The notes under the pieces were generated by a model. The model saw only the letters and a list, made by a program, of their open reading frames with translations, had not been told where the DNA came from and searched no databases. A DNA stretch of 64,000 nucleotides, taken from Chamaecrista fasciculata. Lineage: Eukaryota; Streptophyta; Magnoliopsida; Fabales; Fabaceae. The translations under genes and the position numbers were made by a program. This document shows, in pieces, positions 1 through 17,077 of the stretch. The DNA is taken from NCBI GenBank assembly GCA_003254925.1, contig QANZ01038319.1, positions 20,894-84,893 of the forward strand, read 5' to 3'. Numbering within the stretch: the stretch's first letter is position 1; every line of letters begins with the position of its first letter.

Positions 1-540
1 CGGTCTGATCGGTTGAATCGGTCGAACCATCGGTCGGACCGGATGACGCAATAAATAATTATTTTTAATATATTAAATATAAACCCTATATATATATATA
101 TAATTTTTTTTTTGGGTCTAAGAGATGCATTAACTCTATTAATAAATACATCTTTTTATGCAAATAATATAACTTTTCTCTCCACAACTAGAGATCATGG
201 ACTAACTATTTTTTCAAGCAAGTAAATGGACTAAATGCATCTTAAACAAGATCTCATAAGTCATAAACTCATAATAATCAAATTCAACATGTCAACTCTC
301 AAGTTTCAAGTTCATCACACACAATTTTAAAGTTCAAAAGTACAAAATCCAAAAAAAAAAGTAAATCTGACCCAGTATAAAAAAAAAATTGAGAACTGCC
401 GGTCCGGTCTAGCGGTTGGACCCGAGTTTTCGGTTCTTGGCCGGTTATTTCCGGTCCAACTCTCAGTTTGGTTCAAATGGTTGAACCAACTCGCTCCTCT
501 CTTCGGCTAGCGGTCCGACCGGCCGGTCCGGTCCGGTTTT
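1..540. repeat. CCGGTC-rich degenerate repeat, cut by the window edge
   Basis: Both ends (1-50 and 395-540) are rich in CCGG, CGGTCCGACCGG and GGTTGAACC words, while the middle is AT-rich. This is the usual look of a plant inverted-repeat element whose left end lies outside the window. No reading frame is present. The class is not determined. Confidence 0.35.
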
Positions 541-642
541 CACAACAATGACCTCACTACGTAAGGTTGACTCTATTTATATATAGAGTAAATTGCTCCT
601 TTTCATTACCCAAAAAAAAAAAATGCTCCTTAAAAAAATTAA

Positions 643-970
643 GGCTTAAGTGCACTTTTGGTCCTCTAATTTTCGCAAAGGTCTCAATTTGGTCCCCTAA
701 CTTTTTTTGTTGCAATTTTGGTCCCCTAACTTTTGAAAACGTCTCACCATTGGTCCCAAGTTAGGGGACCAAAATTGAGACTTTTGCGAAAGTTAGGGGA
801 CCAACGGTGAGACGTTTTCAAAAGTTAGGGGATCAAAATTGCAACAAAAAAAGTTAGGGGATCAAATTGAGACTTTTGCGAAAGTTAGGGGACCAAAATT
901 GCAACAAAAAAAGTTAGGCACCAAATTAAGTTTTTTGCGAAAGTTAGGGGACCAAAAGTGCACTTAAGCC
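643..970. mobile_element. Fold-back MITE, Mutator-like (GGCTTAAGTGCAC family)
   Basis: The element starts GGCTTAAGTGCACTTTTGG and ends with its reverse complement, CCAAAAGTGCACTTAAGCC. The interior consists of alternating copies of a 'ggtcccctaacttt' phrase and its complement, so nearly the whole 328 bp can fold on itself. Flanking 9-mers (634-642 AAAAATTAA and 971-979 AAAAAATAA) match at 8 of 9 positions, as expected for a Mutator-type target duplication. The related element at 26518-27681 is longer. Confidence 0.7.
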
Positions 971-1272
971 AAAAAATAATATCTACTGTGAGTACTAAAG
1001 AAAAAGGCTTAACAGTTAACAGTTAACACTGAGTGAGCCATGCCGAAAAAAAAAAGTTAACACTGAGTGACAATCTTAATAAAAAAAAAGCATAGGTTCA
1101 GATTCTATATTATATATAGTACATATATTTAATTTGTCATTGGGTAAATAATTTTTCCTTTAGGATGGTGATACTTTCAGCATTTAGATACATGTTAAAC
1201 AGTTAAAATCATTTCATTAAAAATATTGTTCAAAGAAAATAATTATTTTTTATATCTTATAAAATAATTTCG

Positions 1273-1737
1273 TTTTTTTCATCCCTTTCTTCTGTTAAAA
1301 TAATGAACCACCATCGTTGACGGAATTTCGTGAACCACCAGCGTTCCCGAAAATGCCTCCAAACGCACCACCGTCGACCATCAATGCAGAACTTCGTACA
1401 CACTTGTTTAGGAACGCCGGGAATCGCCGAACTACTGTGTGTTCACTGCCACCGTCCGTCGAACACGGAACAAACAAAATGCAGAAAATTCGAACCCGAG
1501 CAAGATGACGCACACCCACGGCGGAAAATCACCATCATTGACGATCTCTGCTCAACCGGAAACCACGAAACCAGATCTGATATATTTAGGAATGATTTTC
1601 GATTCAGTAAAAATTTGTGAATGGGGTTAGGGTTGGGAATTTGGGAAATTTGTGGTTGAAGGAGGAGAGGAAAATTTGGGGAAAAGATTCAGTAAAAATC
1701 AATTTTTCATTATTTTTAACAGAAGGGATGAAAAAAT
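1273..1737. mobile_element. MITE with ~33-bp terminal inverted repeats
   Basis: The left end (1273-1307) reads TTTTTTTCATCCCTTTCTTC followed by TGTTAAAATAATGAA. The right end (1707-1737) is the near-perfect reverse complement. The interior is less AT-rich than the flanks and carries short open frames on both strands with no recognisable domain. I did not find a clear target-site duplication. Confidence 0.55.
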
Positions 1738-2021
1738 TGACTTAGCTAGGTGATAAGTCTGATTTTAGGCAGACTTTTAGGGGGTATTTTATCTATATTT
1801 GAATATTATATCTAAAGATTTACCCCAAAATATCATAGATTTTGGATTCTCTCTCAATCTTCAAATCAAATTGAAAATATGATATATTCTTAGATTGATT
1901 CTTTATTTAAATATCATGTTTATAAGTTAGGATTTGATACTTGTTTAAATCTTTGGGTTGCCTTGCAGATTTGGAAAGATCCTCAAAATCCTTTGAAATC
2001 AACAACAAAAAGATTCTTTCT

Positions 2022-3090
2022 GATGTGCATACGTCTTGCCCAAAGGTTAAGCAGAATCCGAAGTTTCAGGCTAAAATGTGCATACGTCTTGCCCAAAGGT
2101 TAAGCACAGAAGAGGCGTACAGCAGAAGGCATCTTATGGATTATTAGAAGATTTTGTAAGGAATTTGTGGGATAATTAGTTAGAGTTAGCTCTATAAATA
2201 GGAACCCTAGGGCTTTCACAAAAACATCTTCCATTCTACGCTTAATTTCATATTTTACATTTTCGGTGCTCAATGGCCCTGCGCGGCTAACTCTCTTATC
2301 TTGGCTTAGGGTGAGTTTGGATTGGATGCTTCAACACTTGTGAGGTCTTGTTCTTAATTGTTTTATCAATTTATAATATTTTTGTTTCTCCTACTCTTCT
2401 TGTTTTGATTGTTTTCAAGTTAAACATTCAACTAAGAGCTCGGTTGTCTAATTGATTTGTAAACATAACGCTAGATGTTCTTATTGATTTGTAATTAGTA
2501 AGTTCATCACTAAGTAGTAACTAAGATGGTTGTACCATGTTAGGGAGAAGAAAATCTGAACAAGTAATTTTGTAAATTAATTGTTTAGGGTTAATATCTT
2601 TCGGGTCTTAGTTCTGTTACCTTAGATTGAATTGTCGACTGTGTCGGATTCGTCTAGTTAATAAGTGGTTAAATTGGGTATGTTATCCTTTAATCAACTT
2701 TTAAGAAAGAGTGATATCACTGTGTGATTTCGTTAACCTATTTTACAATTGATGAATTAATATTTTGGAACCGATGATCAAGTGTGAAACTCCATGAAAA
2801 ACAATCCCAGCCAAGGCTCCAATCAATCGGTAACAACCTTTTTAATTTACACTTGCTTTTCATTAAATCCGTTCAAAATTCACTCTTACGTCACTAGTCT
2901 TGGGCAAGACTAAAGTCATTGACATTAGTCTTGGGCAAGACGTATCCATTGGTTCTTTATTTCTCTGGCTTATAACTGCATAACCTTTGGGCAAGACTAG
3001 TCTCTGTGGATCGACCCTATTCTCGACTCTACTACTAATATTCTATCTTTGAGTGCAGATTAAGTTTAATTATAATTGGTGGACCCGGCA
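2022..3090. repeat. Repeat-derived block with GTCTTGCCCAAAGGTTA motif copies
   Basis: A 17-bp phrase, GTCTTGCCCAAAGGTTA, occurs twice as direct copies about 54 bp apart (near 2031 and 2090). Its exact reverse complement occurs near 2982, and shorter forms (TCTTGGGCAAGAC) near 2902 and 2931. The region between, with 'gcggctaactctc' and a closing phrase 'tggatcgaccctattctcgac', resembles untranslated leader sequence of plant LTR retrotransposons. That class assignment is a guess. Confidence 0.35.
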
Positions 3091-3099
3091 ACCATCAAT

Positions 3100-4150
3100 T
3101 TTTAATGGAATAATGAGATTGAAGAAATGATGAGATTGAAGGAATGATGAGATCGAAAGAGGAGTAGGAGGAGGAATGGAGATGATGAACATTTTTTATG
3201 AACAGTGTGTTTTTTTTTTCATAATTTTTAGGATTTATTTTTAATTTTTGGATGAAGGTTTAGGTGGAGAGAAAAATTATAATGATGTGTAAAAAATTTG
3301 CTGTGTAATTTTTTTTTTAATTTATGGTGATGTGTAATTTTTTTAGAGTTTAGGGTTTAGGGGTTTAGAGTTTTAGAGTTTAGGGTTTTTAATATTTTTA
3401 AGGGCTAAATTGTAGTGTTTGAAAGAGTTTTGGGACACTTTACAATTTTATTTTGAGGATTTGAGACTAATTTGTTTGTAGTGTACTTGAATGAAAATTG
3501 TAGTTGAATATAGGGATTTTTTGATAAATCATAGATGTTCATTTGTCTTTTGAGGTTCTAAGGACTATTTTGATAAAGATCATAAACTTTTGGGATTAAA
3601 GTGTAATTAAATCAGGACCTATTCAAAAGAAATCTTATGAAAAGGAGAAAAATCTATAATATTAGAATTCTAAAGACCCTTTTATAATTAATTCTTTATG
3701 TTTTGATCCCTTTTAGTAAAGGGAAAGGACTTAAACGTATAAGAGAAGACTTTTTGGGAGATTTTTGACATTTTAACGTACATTTGCCGTTAAATCCTAA
3801 CAGAAAAAAAAACCTCAGGGGACCAAATCGCTAACTGAGCAAACCACGGGGTACCACAATGCAAAAATTTTTCTTTCAGGGTACCAAAGGGGAACCGCCC
3901 CTATCTACAGGGTACCAAATTGCAATTTACCCTAATAATAATGATTAATTGTTTCATATTTCTTCAATAGCCACCAATAGCCGTTGCAGCACTTCAACGT
4001 TCATACCCTTCATTTCTATTAAATCCCATCAATTTCTTCCATAACTATGCCCCAACGTCCATATTCCTTAAAACATATTAAAATGTATTAATTATAATTA
4101 TATAATTTTATAATAATGTTCAACAGATTCTGACCTAGATCTCTTTGGGA
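3100..4150. other. Intergenic, degenerate repeats
   Basis: AT-rich sequence without a supported gene. 3340-3390 contains a few degenerate TTTAGGG-like units. 3790-3930 holds the right half of a 'ggtaccaaattgcaatttaccct' fold-back element (same family as 7405-7805). Confidence 0.4.
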
Positions 4151-5075
4151 TAGGCCGAAAATAACATATATGAGAGGGTTTTAGGTCAGTTGGAGGCGAC
4201 ACACTTGCTTAGAAAGAGTTTTACACATTCCATATCTCGGTTAGCGATTCTCATCATCTCGTGAAGCTTTTCGTGGAATCATAGCAGCCAACTCTGAAGT
4301 TATTTATCTGTCAACCATGAGCGGCTAAACACTCATACCCGGAGGAGCATTGGAGCAAAGCATGAACTAGGGTTTCACACTTAGGGAGTTTTTCTCACAC
4401 TAGAATTAGGGTTTTACTTATTTGTTCTTGATTTTCTAGTTGGACCTGAGAACTATTTGTGAATTCTGATTCTTGATTAGGAACTTGGTTTTATTTGTTT
4501 AATTATATCTTGATTGTAACCCTAGAGTCTATACTAGTTTGGTTACAATTATAGGTATATAGCTTTGACAATGGTATTTGTTATAAAGATTATGTTTCTT
4601 GATCTTCTTTATCATCAATTGAATGAAGGTTTTCAATTCTTGTTATGACTTATCTTGTTTAAGGTATTTTCATGATAATATTGTTAACCTAGGTTATTGA
4701 GTTATTAGTGACTACCTTAGGATGATTTGTGTGAGATGCTCCATTTATCTTTAGTAGTGATGATTGCCTAATCCAATTGCTCTGTCGGGTACTCTCTCAA
4801 CTCGGTTAATCGTTAATTTATTGTTATTGCTTTTCAATTCGGTCTTTTAATCAAAAACCCCAAAAATATTATTGCTTTATTTAATTATTGTTTTAGGTCA
4901 TAGACAAACAATCAAAGAACAAATTTTCTTCGCTTTCACCCGATTAGTGATAACTTGGTATCGTTTGCAATTAAACTTTGCACAAAAGTTCCTCGAGAGA
5001 TCGACTCGGATTGCACCACTATAGTGCATTATTTCCTATATTTTTGACCACCTAGCGACGGGTGCGATCAAACTG
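4150..5075. repeat. Retrotransposon-leader-like remnant
   Basis: Contains the phrase 'ccatgagcggctaaacactc' and, 650 bp later, 'gatcgactcggattgcaccac'. This combination of phrases recurs in untranslated leaders of plant LTR elements. No gag or pol frame, no LTR pair and no target duplication could be identified, so this is a decayed fragment at best. Confidence 0.3.
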
Positions 5076-5979
5076 TTTAAAGAATTATTTAACTTAAGCA
5101 AAAAAGTTTTAATTTTCAATTCACCTCTTCTTGGTATATTTTCATTGTGGATTCTGACTTCCATATATAACAAATTTAATATCTAAACCAAATAATATAA
5201 TAAATTCATCTATTTTCTATTTAAAAATCTAAATGATTTACAGGAGTTACATTTAATAATGTAAAATATTATATACATAAAATAGGTAGGAAACTAATAT
5301 AAACAAAACCATATATGAACAATATTGAAATTATCAAGTATAATGAAACTCTTGAAAACAAGTTTGACCCTCTTGATAGGCACATGTTGAAAAGCAGAGC
5401 ATCTATCTGAAAGACTTACCGTCTCAATTCTCAAACATGAAAAAAATATATATATTAAGAAAGAAGTCATCAGTGACAGAAAAATTCTACAGCTATTTCG
5501 TTTAACGACAGAACTCATTTAGATACAGAATTTTAGATGACAATTCCGTAAGTAATCCATGACAAAAATTTCTTGCCAATACGAACCATTTATTTATTTA
5601 TTTATTTCCAGATTTAGCTATGACACTTTTTCGTAACTAAACTGAATTTTTCTTCTAATGAACTTATAGCTCATCTAATGAACATGTTTAATTAATATAC
5701 GAATTAACAAAAAATACACAAAACTCCTTTTAATTTCAAATTTTAAATTGAGATATACTGCATAAGATTTAATTATTATTACATGTTCGGATATGGGTCC
5801 AACTTATGGATTGGATCCAGTCAACCATGATCATATATATTATTATTAATACAATATATAATTATTATATATAATTGATTGAATTAATTAATTATTTATT
5901 ATCATGAGATAATAAGATTATGAAATATGGGGAGATATTTGTGAGAAAATATATTGATACTTAGTTATTAAGCAACCCC

Positions 5980-6500
5980 AATATATATCTCACATTATCA
6001 GAATAGTCAATACACACATATGATAGGATTTTCAAAAAAAATCAATCTTCTCAATCTCCATTAAAATATGATGCCTAGAGGATATAATAATATTTAGGAT
6101 GCTTGTTCTCAGAAGAAGGACACGAAATATTCAGTGAAAATTCTGAGTGTATTGACTATTCAGCGAAAATCCTATCATATGTGTGTATTGACTATTCTCA
6201 GCGAAAATCCACCAAATTGAGAATTTTGGTGGATTCTCTCATTGGCCTATAAATAGGATGCTTGTTCTCAGAAGAAGGACACGAAATATTCAGCGAAAAT
6301 TCTGAGTTTTAAGAAGCAAAAATCGATTTTGGTGAGTCCCAAAAAGCATCCCGTTCATAGTTTTTCTTCTTTCTTCTCCTTTCTTTTTTCATTTTTTATT
6401 CATGATTGGGTAGTTTTAGACCACCCTAGATTAGTTTTAGGATGCTTCTTCTCAGAATAGTCAATACACACATATGATAGGATTTTCACATTATAATATT
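5980..6500. repeat. Nested direct and inverted repeats
   Basis: A ~33-bp phrase (gaatagtcaatacacacat..., 6001-6033) recurs at about 6455-6487 in the same orientation and at about 6165-6197 in reverse complement. A second ~50-bp phrase starting ggatgcttgttctcagaag is present at about 6099 and 6258. Both sets interleave within 500 bp. There is no gene. Confidence 0.6.
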
Positions 6501-6859
6501 TATGTTCTTGAGGGAATAATCCCTAAAGGTACACAATTTCTTCCTTCTCTTTGGGTGTTTATTTAATATTCATTATTCAAATACTCTAGACTTTCCTCCA
6601 ACCCAACCTCCAACTATCAAAATTGTTTTTTCCGAACTACGTGGACTTTGATCCCTAATTAGGGTACGTCGGCCTCAGGTTTCAAGAAGCTGAGTCAAGT
6701 CTAACCTTTTCCCTTTTTTTCCTTTTTCCTATATTAAATTGTATGAATCCCTTATTGTGATTATTGCCATGTTTTCATGATATGCTTGGGTATGCAGTTT
6801 AATATTTTATCCATCAATTATTGGGCTCGAGGATGTTTTGTTGTGTGTTTTAATTATAA

Positions 6860-7150
6860 TTAAATTTAAATATTTAGGCCATTATTTTTTTTTAATAATT
6901 ATTTTGGGGTAACCTTATTCTCATAAGGGGTTTTTAGGGTGCCTAACACCTTCCCCAAAAATTAAATATGCTCCCGAACCATCTTTGGTTTGCAAACCAG
7001 TCTTTCTCAAATTGCCTTATCCACCATTATTTTTGAAAATTGTTTTCAAAAATCTTTTAATTAATTTTTGCAATATTTTTTTATAAAATTTGGTGGTGAC
7101 TCCTCTGTTTTAGTCACAGTCGACATTCTCCGCAATGTCAGGCGTGACAG
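6860..7150. repeat. LTR-retrotransposon leader remnant, Ty3/gypsy (Tat/Ogre-like) suspected
   Basis: The phrases 'gggtgcctaacaccttcccc', 'atgctcccgaacc' and 'ggtggtgactcc' occur in this order, which is typical of the segment before gag in Tat/Ogre-like elements. No coding region follows, and neither LTR was identified. Class recognition is from memory of such phrases and is tentative. Confidence 0.3.
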
Positions 7151-7404
7151 TACCAAACCTTACACATATAATTGTAATTTTATTTATTGGAAGATTATGA
7201 TTATATACAAAATTAAAAGAGTCGACAAAGTGTAAATTAAAAATAATAATAATAACAAAATCAATTGCGAAAGGTTATGATTATATTGTTCATTTTTGTA
7301 GTATCATTTATATGATTTTAGTTTATATTTTCATCAGTTTTTTTTTTAAGTTTAAATTTTTAGATATAATATTGTAGTTTTTGTAGAAAATCATATTAAA
7401 TTAA

Positions 7405-7805
7405 AGGGTAAATTACACTTTGGTGCCCTGTGGTTTGACCCTATTTCACTTTAGTACCCTGTGGTTTGAAACCTGACACTTTGGTACCTTGTGGTATTCT
7501 CCATTAACACTTTGGTATACCCTTTGGAGCTATTTTATAATTTTAACCATAACAAATTTTGCAAAAATTATATACTGACCCCAAAAATTTTCAAAAAATT
7601 ACAAATAGGTCCCTAAATACATATTATCTAGGGACTAAAATGAAAACTATAAAAAAATTTTAGGGTCAATATGTAATTTTTGCAAAATTTGTTATGGTTA
7701 AAATTACAAAATAGCTCCAAAGGGTACCAAAGTGTTAATGGAGAATACCACAGGGTACCAAAGTGTCAGGTTCCAAACCATATGGTACCAAAGTGTAATT
7801 TACCC
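7405..7805. mobile_element. Fold-back MITE, Mutator-like, with 9-bp target duplication
   Basis: Ends are AGGGTAAATTACACTTTGG and CCAAAGTGTAATTTACCC. The flanking 9-mers TTAAATTAA at 7396-7404 and 7806-7814 are identical, which fits a Mutator-type target-site duplication. The interior is a palindrome of 'ggtaccctgtggtttg' phrases. The element lies about 465 bp upstream of the SRP54 start codon. Relatives occur at 44505-44720, 46767-46925 and, inverted, 54700-54890. Confidence 0.8.
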
Positions 7806-8158
7806 TTAAATTAAAAATCTAAATATATATAAATTTAATTTCTAGAACTTATATAATATATTATAAATATTTTCATATTTAAATATTTAGAATTAGATTA
7901 TAGAATGACCGGAATATTTAGAATATATTATTATATATATAAAGAAGGAATATATTTATCAAATCTCTCTTCCAAAAGATTTTGATTAAGATAAAAAGAA
8001 ATTTAAAATTGAATTCAGATATATATTGCATATTCCGATTTTAAAACTCAACATTTAAAATTTTAAAATATTACTAAAACAGTTGGAGTGGGGATAAAGT
8101 AATCTTTTTCAATCTGGTTTAAAAGTTTAAACTTTGAAGTAATTAGGATTTGGAATGC

Positions 8159-8168
8159 CTATATATAT
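8159..8168 (+). promoter_or_regulatory. Probable TATA box of SRP54
   Basis: CTATATATAT about 105 bp before the SRP54 start codon, with a CT/TA-rich leader after it. Position and sequence fit a core promoter, but transcription start was not determined. The neighbourhood is AT-rich, so chance occurrence is possible. Confidence 0.35.
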
Positions 8169-8270
8169 TCAGTTATTCACCAGATTCAGTTCTTGAGTTC
8201 TTTATTATTCAGATAACACATATCAATTAATCTTTTGTTCCTTCTTGATTAATTCAATCTATCAGGCAAG

Positions 8271-13393
<5,123 letters not shown>

Positions 13394-14369
13394 TTGAAAA
13401 TGCAATATAAAGGGATGGGTGGATTATAAAACTTGATGAAACATATGGGATCTTTGGGTCAAAATTAACAGAAGATGGGATCTTCTCTACCATTACATTT
13501 TAATTTTAGCCTTTCTATTTTTGTAATTGTATATTTTAATTTTTTAGATATTATTGAAAATCCAGCAGCCTGAGCTATTATATTCTGAGCTAGAGTTTTC
13601 AATGGGATAATATTAAATTCAAATCCTTGCATATTATTAGTTCATTTCATTTTGTGATATTATAAAGCTGAGATTCACCAAAGTAAAGCTTTATAAGGCT
13701 CTCGGTTCGATCGAGTGAATTACTATTCAGAACATAATAATTCAAAGAAGCATATTTATAATGCCTAGATGAAAATTAAAGAAGACAACTCAAATGAAAG
13801 GAAAAAAAAAAAAAGGAAGTATTGACTATTGAGTTCAAATTATCATTTCAAGCACTGTTGAAGCCTTTTTTTTAGTTTCTCATAAGTTTTTTATTTTCTT
13901 TTTTCGGAGGGGCACATATTCTAAACAGTAAACACCGACACTAAATGTGATTTTTTTTTTGGTCAACGAGTATTTGAACTTGAATTCATTACACTGTGAG
14001 AAGTTAATAATTTTCATTAGGTACAATCCTTCTGCTTAAAACTTTAGACTAATTTTTCATAATTTTTTATCAAACATTCTAAATCTACTTTCGGACTCAA
14101 TTTTAACCTTGTTTATTAATAATCTCAATTGGATAGAAAAAGAACTTGTCAAAAGTAATTTATAGTTCTGGACTCGTCGCATTCAAACTTCAAACGATAT
14201 ATATATATATGAGACACAACTTTGTTTGTTTGATCGTGTAATGAGCGTTCCACTTTTTAAATTTAATTTAATTTTGTTTGTTGACAGTCTAACTAAATAG
14301 AGAAATACTAGTCAAAAACAACTTGTAGCTCTGAATTTGTTATATTCGAACTTGAAATAAAAAAATATG
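13394..14369. other. SRP54 3' flank and AT-rich spacer
   Basis: The first ~170 bp is likely 3' UTR. The rest is AT-rich with homopolymer runs and short repeated phrases (e.g. 'gaacttgtcaaaagtaattt' near 14142, relatives near 14310 and 18900). No gene is supported. Confidence 0.4.
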
Positions 14370-14374
14370 ACCAT

Positions 14375-14964
14375 TGATAAACTAGAAAATGGGTAGCACT
14401 TACCTAGTTCACCGGATGTGGGCTGCTAGAGCCAAGGATCGAACAAGAACCTGCAAGAGCTTCACAGGGGGCCCTGCAAAGAGTACTCCGACGCTCAAGT
14501 TAGTAAGAGAGAGATGTGAGAATAAGAGAATTCTGAGATGTAAAGAGTAGCTCCCCTTAAACTGCTGAGTTGAGCTCTATTTATAGAGCAGGGGGAGAGA
14601 GATGGTCAGCGCACGGGGCGGACCACGTAGCCAGACACGATCTCCACCAGCGGAGATGGTGGAGACCGAGATTCGCGGAGCAAGGAAATCGTGGTGATTG
14701 CGTGTCGTCTCGCATGGCGGGCGCCATGAGATTGGAGAACGTGGTTGTGACTAAGGTCGTGACCCACGATCTCCCTCAGCGAAGTTTGCGGGATAAGGTA
14801 GTCGTGGGTGACTGGAGGCGGGCGCCATGATCCTGGGTGGAGGGGGCCGCCCCTAACTGTGCGGAGGGCACTTGATTGGTTCGAGCGCGCTTTGCAGGGT
14901 GTGAAGGGGGGAAGAGGCCCGGTGCGAGGGCCGTTTAGGCGTACGCCCAAATAGTGATGTATCA
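14375..14964 (-). mobile_element. Solo LTR with 5-bp target duplication
   Basis: 590-bp GC-rich island in AT-rich surroundings, starting TGATA and ending TATCA. It is flanked by identical 5-bp duplications ACCAT at 14370-14374 and 14965-14969. Read on the minus strand it has a TATA box (CTATAAATAGAGC, around 14575-14590), then a leader with 'gagcgtcggagtactctttg', a phrase frequent in plant LTRs. No internal retrotransposon domain is near, so this is the product of LTR-LTR recombination. The overlapping 86- and 119-residue open frames are by-products of its GC content. Superfamily not settled; Ty3/gypsy is my guess. Confidence 0.85.
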
Positions 14965-15308
14965 ACCATATATATATTTATTAGTTTGGGACAAAGTAAA
15001 AACTTATAGAAACATATAAAATCAATTTGAGCATTATAAAAGATAAAACACTAAAATAAACTTTAAAGATATTGGACCAATTTGAACCTTAACCTTTTTT
15101 TTTTGTCAATTCATCTTTACTTCTTGTTATGAAAAATTATGAAATCAAGTCGGGTCGGGTTTTGGATTTTGGTGTCCTAGACCCGAAAAATTAGTATCGA
15201 CACCAAAGTAAAAGTGTGAATTAAGACATGTTCATGCCTACATTCAAGGACTGGGAAGGAGTGGGCCCATACTAATTCTAGCCCATTTAGCCCAAGTCAT
15301 TGGCTTCC

Positions 15309-15427
15309 AGAGTTCTAGGGGTGTATAAACATTACACGGCCCGTCTTCTTTTTTGAAATCAAGTCAGGTCGGGTTTTAGATTTTGGTGTCCTAGACCTGT
15401 CCGACCCTAGTATACCATTATTTAATA

Positions 15428-15480
<53 letters not shown>

Positions 15481-15839
15481 TTACATTTTTTTTTATAAAA
15501 CATTTTTTTATTGTAGAAAATATACATGTATTCTTATTTTTATTAATTGCATATTTAAAAAATACATAAAATATATACTTAATCTCAATTAAATCAATAT
15601 TTTTTTAATAAATAAATTAAATTAAATATTTTTAATAATAAAAACATCATTAAAGTGATCCAAAATTAATTTTTTGATCAATATATATGTTAAAAATCAT
15701 ATATAATGAATAAATAATTTAAATAAATAAATATAAATTTAAAAAAAAAACTGATCCGGTTGGGCCCGATGGCCTGGCCCAGCCCGAGACTTGGGCCTGG
15801 CCAAAACCCAACCCAGCCTGACCCGTGTACACCCCTATA
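15309..15839. mobile_element. hAT-like MITE (TAGGGGTGTA ends)
   Basis: The left end TAGGGGTGTATAAAC (from 15315) and right end GTGTACACCCCTA are inverted, as in hAT elements. Next to them are 'gtcgggtttt' and 'ggttgggcccgatggcctgg' phrases typical of the plant 'acccgacccg' MITEs. Identical 8-mers TGGCTTCC lie at 15301-15308 and 15840-15847, slightly outside the inverted ends. They could be the target duplication if a few end bases were added or lost. It contains an (ATT)n array. Confidence 0.6.
15430..15478. repeat. (ATT)n microsatellite
   Basis: About 16 uninterrupted ATT units inside the hAT-like MITE. Reading it on the minus strand gives a poly-Asn frame, which is not a gene. Confidence 0.95.
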
Positions 15840-16840
15840 TGGCTTCCTTCGAGCTTCATTGTTATGTTGGTACTATTTTGTTGTAGTAGTAATTGCTAAT
15901 TGTTGGTGGTCATACATAATATATAAGTTTACAAATGACTAAAACTTCATTTTGGTCCCTCACTGATTCACTTTTTCTCAATTTAGGCCCTCTTAGATTT
16001 TTCTTTTCAATTGAATTCCTCACGAGTCATGAGTTATATCTTGTTATCAATTTTAGTCCTTCTATCTAGTTTTTTCCTAACTTCACCACATAAATACCTT
16101 AGTTGAAGATGTAATACCATTAGTTGATAAAAATGACATGTTAATTGTCATATAAATACATATTTTTGTTATTTAAGTTAGTCATTATGAGTCATTTTCT
16201 AAATTTTTAAAATTTTATATAAAATTAATTGATTTCTTACAAATTCGTTTTGTTAATTAATATGAAAATAAAATTTGTTGATGTATTAGTTAAAATATTA
16301 AAATACCATTAACTAATGATGATATTATGTATTCAATTAATCTCATCCAATTCAAACTTAATCTCATCTCATCCTATAAACTTGACTTGGATTGAAATAG
16401 TATGGCCCCCAAACAGGCCTTAGTTAAATACTGGATAGAGTGACTAACATTGATATCAAAACAATAAAAATCTATGAGGGACGAAATTGAAAAAACAAGA
16501 ATGTGTAAAGGACCAAAACAGTAGTTTAGTCGTTTACAAAATGAGATAAAAAGTAATGTGCCCGTTATGGGAAGTCACAAGAAAGGCGTGGGAAACTGAT
16601 ATGTGTAGTTGAAGTTGCAGGAAACTTGTGAATCAACTCTCCTGACTGTACTTTCTGCTTTCAGCCCCACTCCTTACTCCTGAGGGACTCCTTTAATATA
16701 TATATAAAAGATAAGGTACGTTTGTACAATAATGGCTTCATTATATTATATATATATGGTAGTTGATATATGGTGTTTGATAATTAGTTAAACAGAGAAT
16801 CATCACTTGAAGTTGAATCTTAGCTCTCCTTATTGAGAAC

Positions 16841-16964
16841 AAGTCCAGTCTTGGTTTTCCACAGCTTTCTTGAACTTGTTATGCCTTATATATACCTAGC
16901 TACACTTTCATATGGCATATATAGTTCAAGAAAATTGCGGAAAATCATGCCAAAACCAGGACTT
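16841..16964 (+). ncRNA. MIR396: MIR396 precursor hairpin
   Basis: Positions 16857-16877 carry the 21-nt mature miR396 (starts TTCCACAGC, ends TTGAACTT), matching the miR396b form. The star strand lies at about 16924-16944 (starts GTTCAAGAAAA, ends GCGGAAAA). The two pair with two mismatches, one G-U pair and the expected 2-nt 3' overhangs. The stem extends outward (AAGTCC at 16841 against GGACTT ending 16964) and inward (TATGCC against GGCATA) to a small loop. miR396 down-regulates GROWTH-REGULATING FACTOR mRNAs and so limits cell proliferation in leaves. An open frame of 111 codons across it is fortuitous. A TATA-like run lies at about 16699-16708. The star sequence differs from the usual 'gctgtgg' form, so the locus has its own compensating changes. 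Confidence 0.93.
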
Positions 16965-17077
16965 CATTATTTTCTTATTAATATGTATAATGCCCCACTC
17001 AATCACCTTTCTTCTTCTCTTTATATCTACACTATATTATATATAGAGATAGAGATTGGCCAAAAGAATTATGTATA

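Noticed and set aside
3340..3390. Interstitial telomere repeat
   Set aside because: Only a few degenerate TTTAGGG-like units mixed with TTTAGAG; too few and irregular to claim a telomeric tract.
14570..14965. Open frames of 86 and 119 residues on opposite strands
   Set aside because: They lie wholly inside the GC-rich solo LTR, show no domain and are explained by low stop-codon density.
15315..15527. Poly-asparagine open frame
   Set aside because: Translation of an (ATT)n microsatellite within a MITE.
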